Shown one piece after another: positions 53,115 through 60,811 of a DNA stretch of 64,000 bases; position 1 is the stretch's first letter; every line of letters starts with the position of its first letter. The notes under the pieces are model-generated. The model saw only the letters and a program-made list of their open reading frames with translations. It ran no database searches and was not told the origin of the DNA. The DNA is from Lachnospiraceae bacterium (GTDB taxonomy: Bacteria; Bacillota; Clostridia; Lachnospirales; Lachnospiraceae), in contig JAFZNO010000134.1 of the NCBI GenBank assembly GCA_017552985.1, forward strand, positions 62,001 to 126,000, read 5' to 3'. The translations under genes were made by a program, and so were the position numbers.

Positions 53115-53340
53115 GGGGGTTAAGGGCTCCCGTCCGGCGCCAGTCCTTCTCTTGGAACGGCACGGACGTCACTAAGCTCACCAGCTGTCCTCATGGAGTG
53201 GCCGATTTGTCGGCAAACTCGGAGCTGCGCTCCTCAAACATGCCGACAAATTGGCCATTCGGCCAACTGGTTTGCTAAGTGCCGCCGGCTAATTGTTCCA
53301 TGAACAGGACTGGCGCCGGACGGGAGGAACTTCAAACCCC
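53115..53340. repeat. 226-base nested inverted repeat (giant hairpin) before yggS
   Basis: Fills the gap between the HlyD-like gene and yggS. Outermost GGGGTT (53116-53121) faces AACCCC (53335-53340). A perfect 20-bp arm 53128-53147 pairs with 53306-53325. GGAAC/GTTCC and GGCAC/GTGCC pairs lie further in. A 17-bp inner arm (53199-53215 with 53241-53257, one G-U pair) encloses an apical hairpin GGAGC-TGC-GCTCC. No open frame, no terminal T tract. It could be a mobile palindromic element or a structured RNA. Confidence 0.85.
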
Positions 53341-53368
53341 ATAATAGATATTTATGATTGGATGAATA

Positions 53369-54070
53369 ATGCTTAATATGATCAAGGATAATTTTGAAGA
53401 AGTTAAGGGAAATGTTTTAAAGGCTTGCGAGAGGGCGGGGAGAAACGTTGATGACGTGACGCTGATCGCGGTGAGTAAGACGAAGCCTCTTGAGGATTTG
53501 AGGGAGGCGTATGAAGCCGGTGCCAGGGACTTTGGGGAGAATAAGGTGCAGGAGTTGGTTGACAAGATCCCAGAGATGCCGAATGACGTCAGATGGCACA
53601 TGATCGGGCACCTGCAAAGAAACAAGGTGAAGTATATTGTTGACAAGGTATACATGATCCACGGCGTGGATTCGCTAAGACTTGCGGAGGAGATCAGCAA
53701 GGAAGCCTTAAAGCATGACGTTGTGGTAAAGATATTGATGGAAGTCAACGTGGCTGAAGAAGAGAGCAAATTCGGAATTACCGTTGCCGATGCACCGGAA
53801 TTGGCGGAAGAAATCGCGAAATTGCCCGGAGTTTCCTTGCAGGGATTGATGACAATTGCCCCATACGTAGCAAATCCTGAGGAAAATCGTGAAATTTTTG
53901 CAAAACTTAGACAATTGGCTGTTGACATATCAAGGAAAAACATCGATAATATTAGTATGAATGTGCTTTCCATGGGAATGACTGGAGATTATCAGGTTGC
54001 CATTGAGGAAGGAGCCACCTGCGTAAGGGTTGGTACCGGAATCTTTGGAGAGCGCAATTATCAAATTTAA
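53369..54070 (+). CDS. yggS: YggS family pyridoxal-phosphate homeostasis protein
   Basis: A PLP-carrying TIM-barrel protein (YggS/YlmE/PROSC) that maintains vitamin B6 balance. The cofactor lysine is Lys37 in IAVSKTKP. HMIGHLQRNKVKY, EVNVAEEESKFG and the phosphate-binding LSMGMTGDYQVAIEEGATCVRVG are all present. The 233-residue length is normal. The ribosome site is weak for the ATG at 53369; ATG 53378 is possible. It precedes sepF, the usual arrangement in Firmicutes division clusters. Confidence 0.95.
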   Translation: MLNMIKDNFEEVKGNVLKACERAGRNVDDVTLIAVSKTKPLEDLREAYEAGARDFGENKVQELVDKIPEMPNDVRWHMIGHLQRNKVKYIVDKVYMIHGVDSLRLAEEISKEALKHDVVVKILMEVNVAEEESKFGITVADAPELAEEIAKLPGVSLQGLMTIAPYVANPEENREIFAKLRQLAVDISRKNIDNISMNVLSMGMTGDYQVAIEEGATCVRVGTGIFGERNYQI

Positions 54071-54111
54071 CTTATCGGTTTTAATGGAAACCAGGTAAAG
54101 GAGTATTTGTC

Positions 54112-54651
54112 ATGGGTGTAATGGATAAGTTCTTGAACTACATGAAACTGAATGATAATGAGGATGATTATTATGAAAATGATTTTCTAGATGAGGACGA
54201 GCAGGAAGAGCCCGTCGCACCGAAGAAATCCTTTACGCCTAAGGCGCCGGCCGCAGATGATGATTATGAGGAAGAGCCCAGAAGACCCATCGTACAGCGT
54301 CCCGTGATCACCCCGAACAAGGTAACGCCCATGCGTTCCAGTGCAAAGAAGGCTTCCGCCGGCGGCATGGAAGTATGCGTGATCAAACCCCAGAATTTTG
54401 AGGATGCACGTGAGATCACGGAAACCCTCTTGAAAAACAGAACGATCGTAATGAATCTGGAAGGTCTTGACGTTGACATCGCACAGAGAATTTTAGATTT
54501 CACTTCCGGTTCCTGCTATGCGATCAATGGTAACCTTCAGAAGATTTCCATGTATATCTTCATCATCACGCCTGCAAGCGTTGACATTTCGGGAGATTTT
54601 CAGAGCATCTTAGGCGGCTTCGATTCTTCCACGTTGAACACTGTTCTGTAA
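54112..54651 (+). CDS. sepF: Cell division protein SepF
   Basis: Anchors and bundles FtsZ at the membrane. A 179-residue protein with an N-terminal membrane-binding helix (MGVMDKFLNYMKL), an acidic and proline-rich linker, and the globular SepF core (about 90-175): EDAREITETLLKNRTIVMNLEGLDVDIAQRILDFTSGSCYAINGNLQKIS. AAAGGAG lies before the ATG. Confidence 0.96.
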   Translation: MGVMDKFLNYMKLNDNEDDYYENDFLDEDEQEEPVAPKKSFTPKAPAADDDYEEEPRRPIVQRPVITPNKVTPMRSSAKKASAGGMEVCVIKPQNFEDAREITETLLKNRTIVMNLEGLDVDIAQRILDFTSGSCYAINGNLQKISMYIFIITPASVDISGDFQSILGGFDSSTLNTVL

Positions 54652-54682
54652 GGCGTGGGACAACTATAATAAGCGAAAGATC

Positions 54683-54717
54683 AAAGCTTCCCGACTACCG
54701 CGGGGAGCTTTCTTTTT
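54683..54717 (+). terminator. Terminator after sepF
   Basis: AAAGCTTCCC (54683-54692) pairs with GGGGAGCTTT (54702-54711; one G-U pair) and is followed by CTTTTT. It lies only about 15 bases before the aroB start. Confidence 0.8.
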
Positions 54718-54732
54718 AGGGAGGACAAAGGA

Positions 54733-55839
54733 TTGGCACAGAGATTAAACGTAAGTTATAACCGCAAGCCCTGTTACGACATTGTGTTTTCAACGGGCTG
54801 GAATGAATTGAAAGAGGAACTGCAGGAGTTAGGCTTGGCAGAAAGAAAGATTTGTGTTTGCACGGATTCCAACGTGGATGCGCTGTACGGCGAAGCCGTG
54901 CTAAAGCTTGTTTCTGATTGCTGCAAAAAGGCCGTGAAATTCGTGTTTCCGGCTGGCGAAGAGCATAAAAACCTTGATACCGTAAAGGATGCATATCGTT
55001 TCCTCATAGAAGAGCATTTTGACCGCAAGGACGTGTTGATCGCTCTTGGCGGCGGCGTTACGGGTGACCTTACGGGTTACGTGGCTGCGACTTATCTTAG
55101 GGGGATTGATTTTATTCAGGTTCCCACAACCCTTTTGGCCCAGGCAGACAGCTCTATCGGTGGTAAGACTGGCGTGGATTTTGAAGGATATAAGAACATG
55201 GTAGGCGCCTTTAAGATGCCTCGCTTGGTCTACATGAACTTTGAAACCTTAAAAACGTTGGATGATCGTCAATTCTTCTCTGGATTTGCGGAGATCATGA
55301 AGCACGGACTGATCAAAGACGCGGAATTCTATGAGTGGCTGATCGAGAACATGTATGAGATTTGTGAGCGCGATCTCGACGTTCTTTCCGAGATGCTGAT
55401 GAAGAGCTGCGTTGTCAAAAAGCTTGTGGTGGAAAAGGACCCCACGGAGCAGGGAGAAAGAGCACTTTTGAATCTGGGACACACGATCGGCCACGCGATC
55501 GAGAAGGCGAAGAACTTTGAGTTGTTCCATGGCGAGTGCGTGGCTCTTGGAACCGTCGCGGCTGCTTACGTATCCTGGAAAAAGGAACTTCTTTCCATGG
55601 AAGAGTTTTATGAGATCCGCGACATGTTCGTTCCTTTTTATCTTCCGATCACCGTGGAAGGCATTGATCCTGAAGAAATTTTGAAACTCACGAAATCAGA
55701 CAAGAAAAAAGATGGTGATTCCATTCGCTTTATCTTGCTTAAAAAGATTGGCAAGGCCGTGATCGATACTACGGTAACGGATGAAGAAATCCTTAACGCC
55801 ATCAAAGAAATCTATTTTGACGAAGAGGCAAATGACTAA
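54733..55839 (+). CDS. aroB: 3-Dehydroquinate synthase
   Basis: Second step of the shikimate pathway: converts DAHP to 3-dehydroquinate with NAD and a divalent metal. The NAD-binding GGGVTGDLTGYVAATYLRG lies near 101-119. The metal and substrate residues are in EIMKHGLI and LLNLGHTIGHAIEK; a later HGECVALG completes the metal site. The 368-residue length is normal. The start is TTG, eight bases after GGGAGG. It overlaps lspA by one base. Confidence 0.96.
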   Translation: MAQRLNVSYNRKPCYDIVFSTGWNELKEELQELGLAERKICVCTDSNVDALYGEAVLKLVSDCCKKAVKFVFPAGEEHKNLDTVKDAYRFLIEEHFDRKDVLIALGGGVTGDLTGYVAATYLRGIDFIQVPTTLLAQADSSIGGKTGVDFEGYKNMVGAFKMPRLVYMNFETLKTLDDRQFFSGFAEIMKHGLIKDAEFYEWLIENMYEICERDLDVLSEMLMKSCVVKKLVVEKDPTEQGERALLNLGHTIGHAIEKAKNFELFHGECVALGTVAAAYVSWKKELLSMEEFYEIRDMFVPFYLPITVEGIDPEEILKLTKSDKKKDGDSIRFILLKKIGKAVIDTTVTDEEILNAIKEIYFDEEAND

Positions 55840-56369
55840 TGGATAAGTATCGTAAAAAGAAGCTTGCATGGATTGCAATGGATGCCGCGATCGCGCTGGT
55901 ATTGATCCTTTTGGATCAATGGACCAAGAAACTGGTCGTGGCGAAGTTAAAAGGGAATGCGGCATATGTTTTGATCAAGGACGTATTTGAGTTTGATTAC
56001 GTGGAAAACAGGGGCTCGGCCTTTGGCATGTTTCAGAACCAGAAAATCTTTTTGTTACTGGTAGGCGTCGTGTTTATGGGGCTAATGATTTATTTAGTGG
56101 TGAAAACGCCGGCGCAAAAACGTTTTTTGCCCATCCATTTGATCGCCTCCTGCATTGTGGCCGGAGGGGCCGGAAACATGATCGACCGGTTTGTTCTCGG
56201 ATACGTGGTGGATTTCTTTTCCTTTGTCCTGATCCATTACCCCGTGTTCAACGTGGCTGACGTCTATATTGTTGTTGCAACGATCACCATGGCGATCTTT
56301 TTGATTTTCATTTACAAAGAAGAGGAACTCTCGTTCCTTTGGAAGAAAAAGAAAGCGGAAGAGAATTAA
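55839..56369 (+). CDS. lspA: Lipoprotein signal peptidase II
   Basis: Aspartic membrane protease that removes signal peptides from diacylglyceryl-modified prolipoproteins. Four hydrophobic segments are visible, and the catalytic pair is Asp116 in GAGNMIDRF and Asp141 in FNVADVYI. The conserved VENRGSAFGMFQ lies at 55-66. The 176-residue length is typical. Its ATG overlaps the aroB stop, and its stop overlaps the rluD ATG. Confidence 0.96.
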   Translation: MDKYRKKKLAWIAMDAAIALVLILLDQWTKKLVVAKLKGNAAYVLIKDVFEFDYVENRGSAFGMFQNQKIFLLLVGVVFMGLMIYLVVKTPAQKRFLPIHLIASCIVAGGAGNMIDRFVLGYVVDFFSFVLIHYPVFNVADVYIVVATITMAIFLIFIYKEEELSFLWKKKKAEEN

Positions 56370-57277
56370 TGGAAGAATTGGAATTATTGATTCCGGAAGA
56401 ATATGAGGACGTTCGTCTTGATAAATGCGTCAGTGAGCTGATGGGAGAAAAGCTTTCCAGATCTGCCATCCAGAAGATGATCAAAAACGGCGAACTTACG
56501 GTAAACGGAAAGCTCCAAAAGACGAGCTATTGCGTTAAGGCGGATGATCAGGTGGCATTTACGCTTCCGGATCCCGTGGAATATGACGTAAAGCCGGAAA
56601 ACGTGCCTTTGTCCATTCTGTATGAGGACGAGGATCTTTTGATCGTGGATAAGCCCAAGGGTATGGTGGTGCATCCAGCCGCCGGACACTATGAGGGAAC
56701 GCTGGTCAATGCCTTGGCCTATTATTGCAAGGGTAAATTATCCGGCATTAACGGAGTTCTGAGACCTGGCATTGTACACCGGATCGATAAGGATACCAGC
56801 GGCTCGCTGGTCGTATGCAAGAATGACGCTGCGCATAAAGGACTGGCGGAACAATTTCAGATACATTCCATTACCAGAAAGTATTATTGCATCTGTCTGG
56901 GTGATTTTAAGGAGGATTCCGGAACGGTCAATCGGCCCATAGGCAGAAACTCCGTTGACCGGAAGAAAATGTGCATCCGTGAAGACGGGAAAAAAGCGAT
57001 CACGCATTATCGGGTCCTGGAACGGTTTGGTAAATATACTTATTTGGAATGCTCCCTGGAAACTGGCAGAACCCATCAGATCCGAGTACACCTTGCAAGC
57101 ATTGGACATCCCATTTTGGGCGATCTGGTCTATGGGAAACAGGACTATAAGGGCATGGGCCAAATCCTTCACGCAGGCGTGTTGGGTTTCCGGCATCCCA
57201 TTACGGGAGAGTATTTAGAAGTCAAAAGCGAACTCCCGGAATATTTTCAGGAAATCTTATGCAAATTTCGTGCGTAG
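56369..57277 (+). CDS. rluD: RluD-family 23S rRNA pseudouridine synthase
   Basis: Converts specific uridines of 23S rRNA to pseudouridine. An N-terminal S4 domain (about 12-70) precedes the catalytic domain, whose nucleophile is Asp140 in HRIDKDTSGSLV. LETGRTHQIRVHLASIGHPI is the second signature. I start at ATG 56369 (302 residues), which overlaps the lspA stop; the frame is open earlier within lspA. Pairing with lspA is common. Confidence 0.93.
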   Translation: MEELELLIPEEYEDVRLDKCVSELMGEKLSRSAIQKMIKNGELTVNGKLQKTSYCVKADDQVAFTLPDPVEYDVKPENVPLSILYEDEDLLIVDKPKGMVVHPAAGHYEGTLVNALAYYCKGKLSGINGVLRPGIVHRIDKDTSGSLVVCKNDAAHKGLAEQFQIHSITRKYYCICLGDFKEDSGTVNRPIGRNSVDRKKMCIREDGKKAITHYRVLERFGKYTYLECSLETGRTHQIRVHLASIGHPILGDLVYGKQDYKGMGQILHAGVLGFRHPITGEYLEVKSELPEYFQEILCKFRA

Positions 57278-57287
57278 TTTCGCGAAA
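57278..57287. promoter_or_regulatory. Palindrome TTTCGCGAAA before the kinase-like gene
   Basis: It begins one base after the rluD stop and ends six bases before the -35 of the next promoter. The same core occurs at 40295-40306 in a similar setting. Confidence 0.4.
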
Positions 57288-57292
57288 AACAC

Positions 57293-57321
57293 TTGTTAAA
57301 TTGTTTGAAATTTTATATAAT
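57293..57321 (+). promoter_or_regulatory. Sigma-A promoter of the cytidylate-kinase-like gene
   Basis: TTGTTA (57293-57298), 17 bp, TATAAT (57316-57321), about 60 bases before the start codon. Confidence 0.75.
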
Positions 57322-57382
57322 TAGATTAAAGATTTGAGAAAAATTATAAAAATTGTTCGAACCAGAAAGGCAGGTGCGTATT

Positions 57383-58021
57383 ATGAATACGGTCATTACC
57401 ATCGGAAGACAGTTTGGATCCGCCGGCAGGGAAATTGGCGAAAAGGTAGCAGAGTATTTTGGCATTCAGTGTTATGACAAGGAACTGCTTACTCGTGCAG
57501 CAAAGGAAAGCGGCTTCTGCGAGGAAATGATCCAGAATCATGACGAGAGACCTACGAACTCCTTCCTGTATAATCTCGTTATGGATACGTATTCCTTTGG
57601 CTACAATGCATCTTCATTTGTTGACATGCCCATTAGCCATAAGGTTTTCCTTGCACAGTTTGACACGATCAAAAAGATCGCCAGCGAAGGTCCCTGCGTG
57701 ATCGTTGGAAGATGTGCGGATTATGCGCTTGCCGATTATGAAAATTGTATTCATCTGTTTATTTACGCTGACGAAGAGACCCGCACAAAGCGCGTGATGG
57801 AAAAGTATAATCTTAGCGAATATAAGGCGCAGGAGATGATCAACAAGAAGGATAAGCAGCGCCAGAGCTATTATAATTATTATTCTTCCAAGAAATGGGG
57901 CCGCGCCGACAGCTATGACCTTTGCATTAACAGCAGCATTCTTGGCGTAGAGGGAACCGTAAAGCTGATCGTTCAGTACGTGGAAGATTTTGAGAAGAGA
58001 AATGCCGCTCAGGAAGGCTAG
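57383..58021 (+). CDS. Cytidylate kinase-like family protein
   Basis: A 212-residue P-loop kinase-like protein of the Cytidylate_kin2 (Pfam PF13189) type. The phosphate loop is ITIGRQFGSAGREIG (about 5-19), a variant of GxxGxGKS lacking the usual lysine at the end, where Arg occurs. CYDKELLTRAAKESG and VIVGRCADYALAD are further family stretches, with a lid-like KDKQRQSYYNYYSSKKWG. Members are widespread in Clostridia, but their substrate is unproven. The ATG at 57383 follows AGGCAGG; an upstream frame extension has no ribosome site. Confidence 0.85.
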   Translation: MNTVITIGRQFGSAGREIGEKVAEYFGIQCYDKELLTRAAKESGFCEEMIQNHDERPTNSFLYNLVMDTYSFGYNASSFVDMPISHKVFLAQFDTIKKIASEGPCVIVGRCADYALADYENCIHLFIYADEETRTKRVMEKYNLSEYKAQEMINKKDKQRQSYYNYYSSKKWGRADSYDLCINSSILGVEGTVKLIVQYVEDFEKRNAAQEG

Positions 58022-58054
58022 AACGAAAATATTTTTGAAAATAAAAGAAAAATA

Positions 58055-58083
58055 TTGACGAATAGGCACCTATATGCTATGAT
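58055..58083 (+). promoter_or_regulatory. Sigma-A promoter of the L21-L27 operon
   Basis: TTGACG (58055-58060), 17 bp, TATGAT (58078-58083). It initiates just before the L21 leader. Confidence 0.78.
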
Positions 58084-58089
58084 ACTACA

Positions 58090-58168
58090 GTATGCCGCAT
58101 AACTAGGTAAAAGTGCGCGATCGCGCCACCAAAGTTAGCGAGTTTTTAGCGTAAGGAGGTGCCTTTTT
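58090..58168 (+). promoter_or_regulatory. L21 leader RNA
   Basis: The region holds short helices such as GCGCGATCGCGC, an AACTAGG element and GTTAGCGAG/TTAGCG repeats. It ends in AAGGAGGTGCC, which is also the ribosome site of rplU. Position and size match the L21 leader family of Firmicutes, thought to mediate feedback by ribosomal protein L21. The precise fold is inferred. Confidence 0.75.
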
Positions 58169-58169
58169 T

Positions 58170-58475
58170 ATGTACGCAATCATTGCAACTGGTGGTAAGC
58201 AGTATAAGGTTTCTGAGGGCGACGTGATCAAAGTTGAGAAGATCGACGCAGAAGCTGGCAATACTGTTACTTTCGATCAGGTAATTGCCGTTAGTGATGA
58301 TACCCTGAAGGTTGGCAGCGACGTTGCAAACGCAACCGTTTCCGCAACCGTAGTAGAGCAGGGCAGATATCGTAAGGTTATTGTATATAAGTACAAGAGA
58401 AAATCTGGATATCATAAGAAGAACGGTCACAGACAGTACTTTACCCAGGTAAAGATCGACAAGATCAATCTGTAA
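58170..58475 (+). CDS. rplU: 50S ribosomal protein L21
   Basis: Large-subunit protein L21, 101 residues, with the family start MYAIIATGGKQYKVSEGDVI and the end KRKSGYHKKNGHRQYFT. It is preceded by the perfect ribosome site AAGGAGGT. It is the first gene of the rplU-prp-rpmA-obg operon and one base from prp. Confidence 0.98.
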   Translation: MYAIIATGGKQYKVSEGDVIKVEKIDAEAGNTVTFDQVIAVSDDTLKVGSDVANATVSATVVEQGRYRKVIVYKYKRKSGYHKKNGHRQYFTQVKIDKINL

Positions 58476-58476
58476 T

Positions 58477-58809
58477 ATGACGAAGATCGTAATTCAAAAG
58501 TCAAAAGACGGTTCCTATCAGGGATTCTACTGTATGGGACATGCAGAATACGCCAAGAATCAAAATGGAGACGTGCTCTGTGCCGCAATTTCCACGCTGA
58601 CGACGTGTACCATCAATGCGTTGGAGCAATTAGGCGGTGAAACGCTTAGTTATGCGGTGAATGAAGAGACTGGATTCCTAAAATGTGATTTTAAATCGGT
58701 TCTGCAGGAAAAATCCGCATTCCTTGTAGACGCCATGGTTTTTTCCTTGGAGTCACTTGCAAAGGAATATGGTAATAAGTATCTACAAATTAAGTTTGAG
58801 GAGGTGTAA
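58477..58809 (+). CDS. prp: Ribosomal-processing cysteine protease Prp
   Basis: Cleaves the N-terminal leader from L27 in Firmicutes. The 110-residue protein contains the catalytic His in [20 protein letters not shown] (His22) and the Cys 12 residues later (Cys34). It lies between rplU and rpmA as in Staphylococcus and Bacillus. The neighbouring L27 carries the matching cleavage sequence. Confidence 0.95.
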   Translation: MTKIVIQKSKDGSYQGFYCMGHAEYAKNQNGDVLCAAISTLTTCTINALEQLGGETLSYAVNEETGFLKCDFKSVLQEKSAFLVDAMVFSLESLAKEYGNKYLQIKFEEV

Positions 58810-58813
58810 AACC

Positions 58814-59101
58814 ATGTTGAGAATAAACCTTCAATTATTCGCTCATAAAAAGGGCGTAGGCTCTACCAAGAACGGCAGAGATTCCGAGTCCAAGAGATTA
58901 GGTGCGAAGAGAGCAGACGGACAGTTCGTTAAGGCTGGCAACATTCTCTACAAGCAGCGTGGAACTAAGATCCATCCTGGCGTAAACGTAGGGATCGGCG
59001 GCGACGATACCTTGTATGCTTTGGTAGACGGAGTTCTTCGTTTTGAGAGAAAGGGCCGCGACAAGAAGCAGGCTTCCGTTTATCCCAAGGAGGAGCAATA
59101 A
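58814..59101 (+). CDS. rpmA: 50S ribosomal protein L27 with cleavable leader
   Basis: Its mature N-terminus reaches the peptidyl-transferase centre. The product begins [20 protein letters not shown], the Firmicutes form with a leader that Prp removes between Ala10 and His11 (LQLFA/HKKG). The 95-residue length includes the leader. The start is ATG 58814 after GAGGAGGTG; the open frame further upstream lies inside prp and is not used. Confidence 0.97.
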   Translation: MLRINLQLFAHKKGVGSTKNGRDSESKRLGAKRADGQFVKAGNILYKQRGTKIHPGVNVGIGGDDTLYALVDGVLRFERKGRDKKQASVYPKEEQ

Positions 59102-59110
59102 GATTTTCCC

Positions 59111-59141
59111 GGGCTTCAAACCAATCGTTTGGAGCCCTTTT
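59111..59141 (+). terminator. Hairpin between rpmA and obg
   Basis: GGGCTTCAAAC (59111-59121) pairs with GTTTGGAGCCC (59127-59137; one G-U pair) around a five-base loop and is followed by TTTT. It may reduce but not abolish read-through into obg. Confidence 0.7.
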
Positions 59142-59163
59142 ACGTTATTAAAGGAGAATTTCC

Positions 59164-60456
59164 ATGTTTGTTGACAGAGCGAGAATTATCGTGAGAAGCG
59201 GAAAAGGCGGAGACGGTCACGTATCCTTTCGCAGGGAAAAATACGTTCCTGACGGCGGTCCCGACGGCGGTGACGGCGGCACGGGCGGAGACGTGATCTT
59301 TCAGGTTGACAAAGGCCTGAATACTTTGATCGACTTCAGACACGTTAGAAAGTATAAAGCAGGCGACGGTGAGGAAGGCGGTAAGAAAAATTGCCGCGGC
59401 AAAGACGGCGCTGACATTGTGATCAAGATTCCCGAAGGAACCGTCATCAAAGAAGCAACCAGCGACAAAGTCATTGTCGACATGTCTGGTGACAATCAGA
59501 GAGTGGTTCTTTTAAAGGGTGGCAAGGGCGGCAACGGCAATCAGCATTATGCTACGCCGACGATGCAGGCTCCCAAATATGCACAGCCTGGACAGCCCGC
59601 ACAGGAATTGGAATTGACCTTGGAATTAAAGGTGATCGCAGACGTGGGACTCGTTGGATTCCCGAACGTTGGAAAATCTACCTTGCTTTCAAGAGTGACG
59701 AATGCAAGACCAAAGATCGCCAATTATCATTTTACGACGCTAAGTCCTAATCTTGGAGTTGTGGATCTGGAGGGAGCCGGCGGCTTTGTCATTGCTGACA
59801 TTCCAGGACTGATCGAAGGCGCTTCCGAAGGCGTTGGCCTTGGCCATGAATTCCTTCGTCACATTGAGCGCACAAAGGTGATCATTCACGTTGTGGATGC
59901 GGCGGGAACGGAAGAGCGTGATCCCATCGCCGACATTTATGCAATCAATAAGGAGTTGGAAGCTTATAATCCCCAGATCGCATCAAGACCGCAGGTGATC
60001 GCAGCCAATAAGATGGATGCCATATATGACGAGGATCGTGAAAAAGCATTGAAGGCGATCAAGGATGAATTTGAGCCGCAAGGGATCAAGGTATTTCCCA
60101 TTTCCGCAGTCAGCGGCGAAGGGCTTCAGGAGCTCTTATATGAAGTAAATGAAATGCTTCAGGGCATTGGCGAGGAAACGACCACGTTTGAGCGGGAATA
60201 CTTCCCCGAGAGGCTTTCAGAGCTTGAAGGGGAGCCTTATACGGTTTCGTATGATAAAGACGAGGACGAGTACGTGGTGGAAGGTCCCAGAATCGAGAAG
60301 ATGTTGGGATATACAAATCTGGACAGCGAAAAGGGCTTCCAATTCTTCCAAAAGTTCTTAAAGGAGAATGGCATCTTAGAGGAGCTGGAAAAGCTCGGCA
60401 TTAAGGACGGCGACACCGTAAGACTTTATGGACTGTCATTTGATTATTATAAGTAG
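59164..60456 (+). CDS. obg: Obg GTPase (ObgE/CgtA)
   Basis: Essential GTPase in 50S assembly and stress signalling. The N-terminal glycine-rich Obg fold (about 1-158, with GKGGDGHVSFRREKYVP), the G domain with GFPNVGKS (165-172), DIPGLIEGASEG and NKMD, and a C-terminal OCT domain (about 350-430) are all present. The 430-residue length is normal. AAAGGAG precedes the ATG. Confidence 0.98.
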   Translation: MFVDRARIIVRSGKGGDGHVSFRREKYVPDGGPDGGDGGTGGDVIFQVDKGLNTLIDFRHVRKYKAGDGEEGGKKNCRGKDGADIVIKIPEGTVIKEATSDKVIVDMSGDNQRVVLLKGGKGGNGNQHYATPTMQAPKYAQPGQPAQELELTLELKVIADVGLVGFPNVGKSTLLSRVTNARPKIANYHFTTLSPNLGVVDLEGAGGFVIADIPGLIEGASEGVGLGHEFLRHIERTKVIIHVVDAAGTEERDPIADIYAINKELEAYNPQIASRPQVIAANKMDAIYDEDREKALKAIKDEFEPQGIKVFPISAVSGEGLQELLYEVNEMLQGIGEETTTFEREYFPERLSELEGEPYTVSYDKDEDEYVVEGPRIEKMLGYTNLDSEKGFQFFQKFLKENGILEELEKLGIKDGDTVRLYGLSFDYYK

Positions 60457-60468
60457 GAGGCACAAGAA

Positions 60469-60756
60469 GTGACGAGTAAGCAAAGAGCATATTTAAAAAG
60501 CCTTGCAAGCAATCTGGATCCCGTATTTCACGTAGGGAAATCCAGCCTTACGCCTGAGATCACGGAAGCCATTGCAGAGTGCTTTAACAATAATGAATTG
60601 ATCAAGGTGGCGGTATTAAAGAATTGTATGGATGATCCCAGGGAGATCGCGGAATACGTGGCTGACAGAACCCATTCCGAAGTCGTACAGGTGATCGGAA
60701 AACGTTTCGTATTATATAAGCCGTTTAAGGAGAATCCCAAGATCATTCTTCCTTAA
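60469..60756 (+). CDS. yhbY: YhbY-type CRM-domain RNA-binding protein
   Basis: A 95-residue CRM-domain protein that binds pre-50S particles. The family features LKSLASNLDPVFHVGKSSLT (with the GxxG-type loop) and QVIGKRFVLYKP are visible. The start is GTG, eight bases after TAGGAGG. Its place between obg and nadD is conserved in Firmicutes. Confidence 0.95.
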   Translation: MTSKQRAYLKSLASNLDPVFHVGKSSLTPEITEAIAECFNNNELIKVAVLKNCMDDPREIAEYVADRTHSEVVQVIGKRFVLYKPFKENPKIILP

Positions 60757-60811
60757 CGACAGAAACTGGCGATGAATCTGCATTTGTTTGATTGGTTAAA
60801 GGAGTGATACC

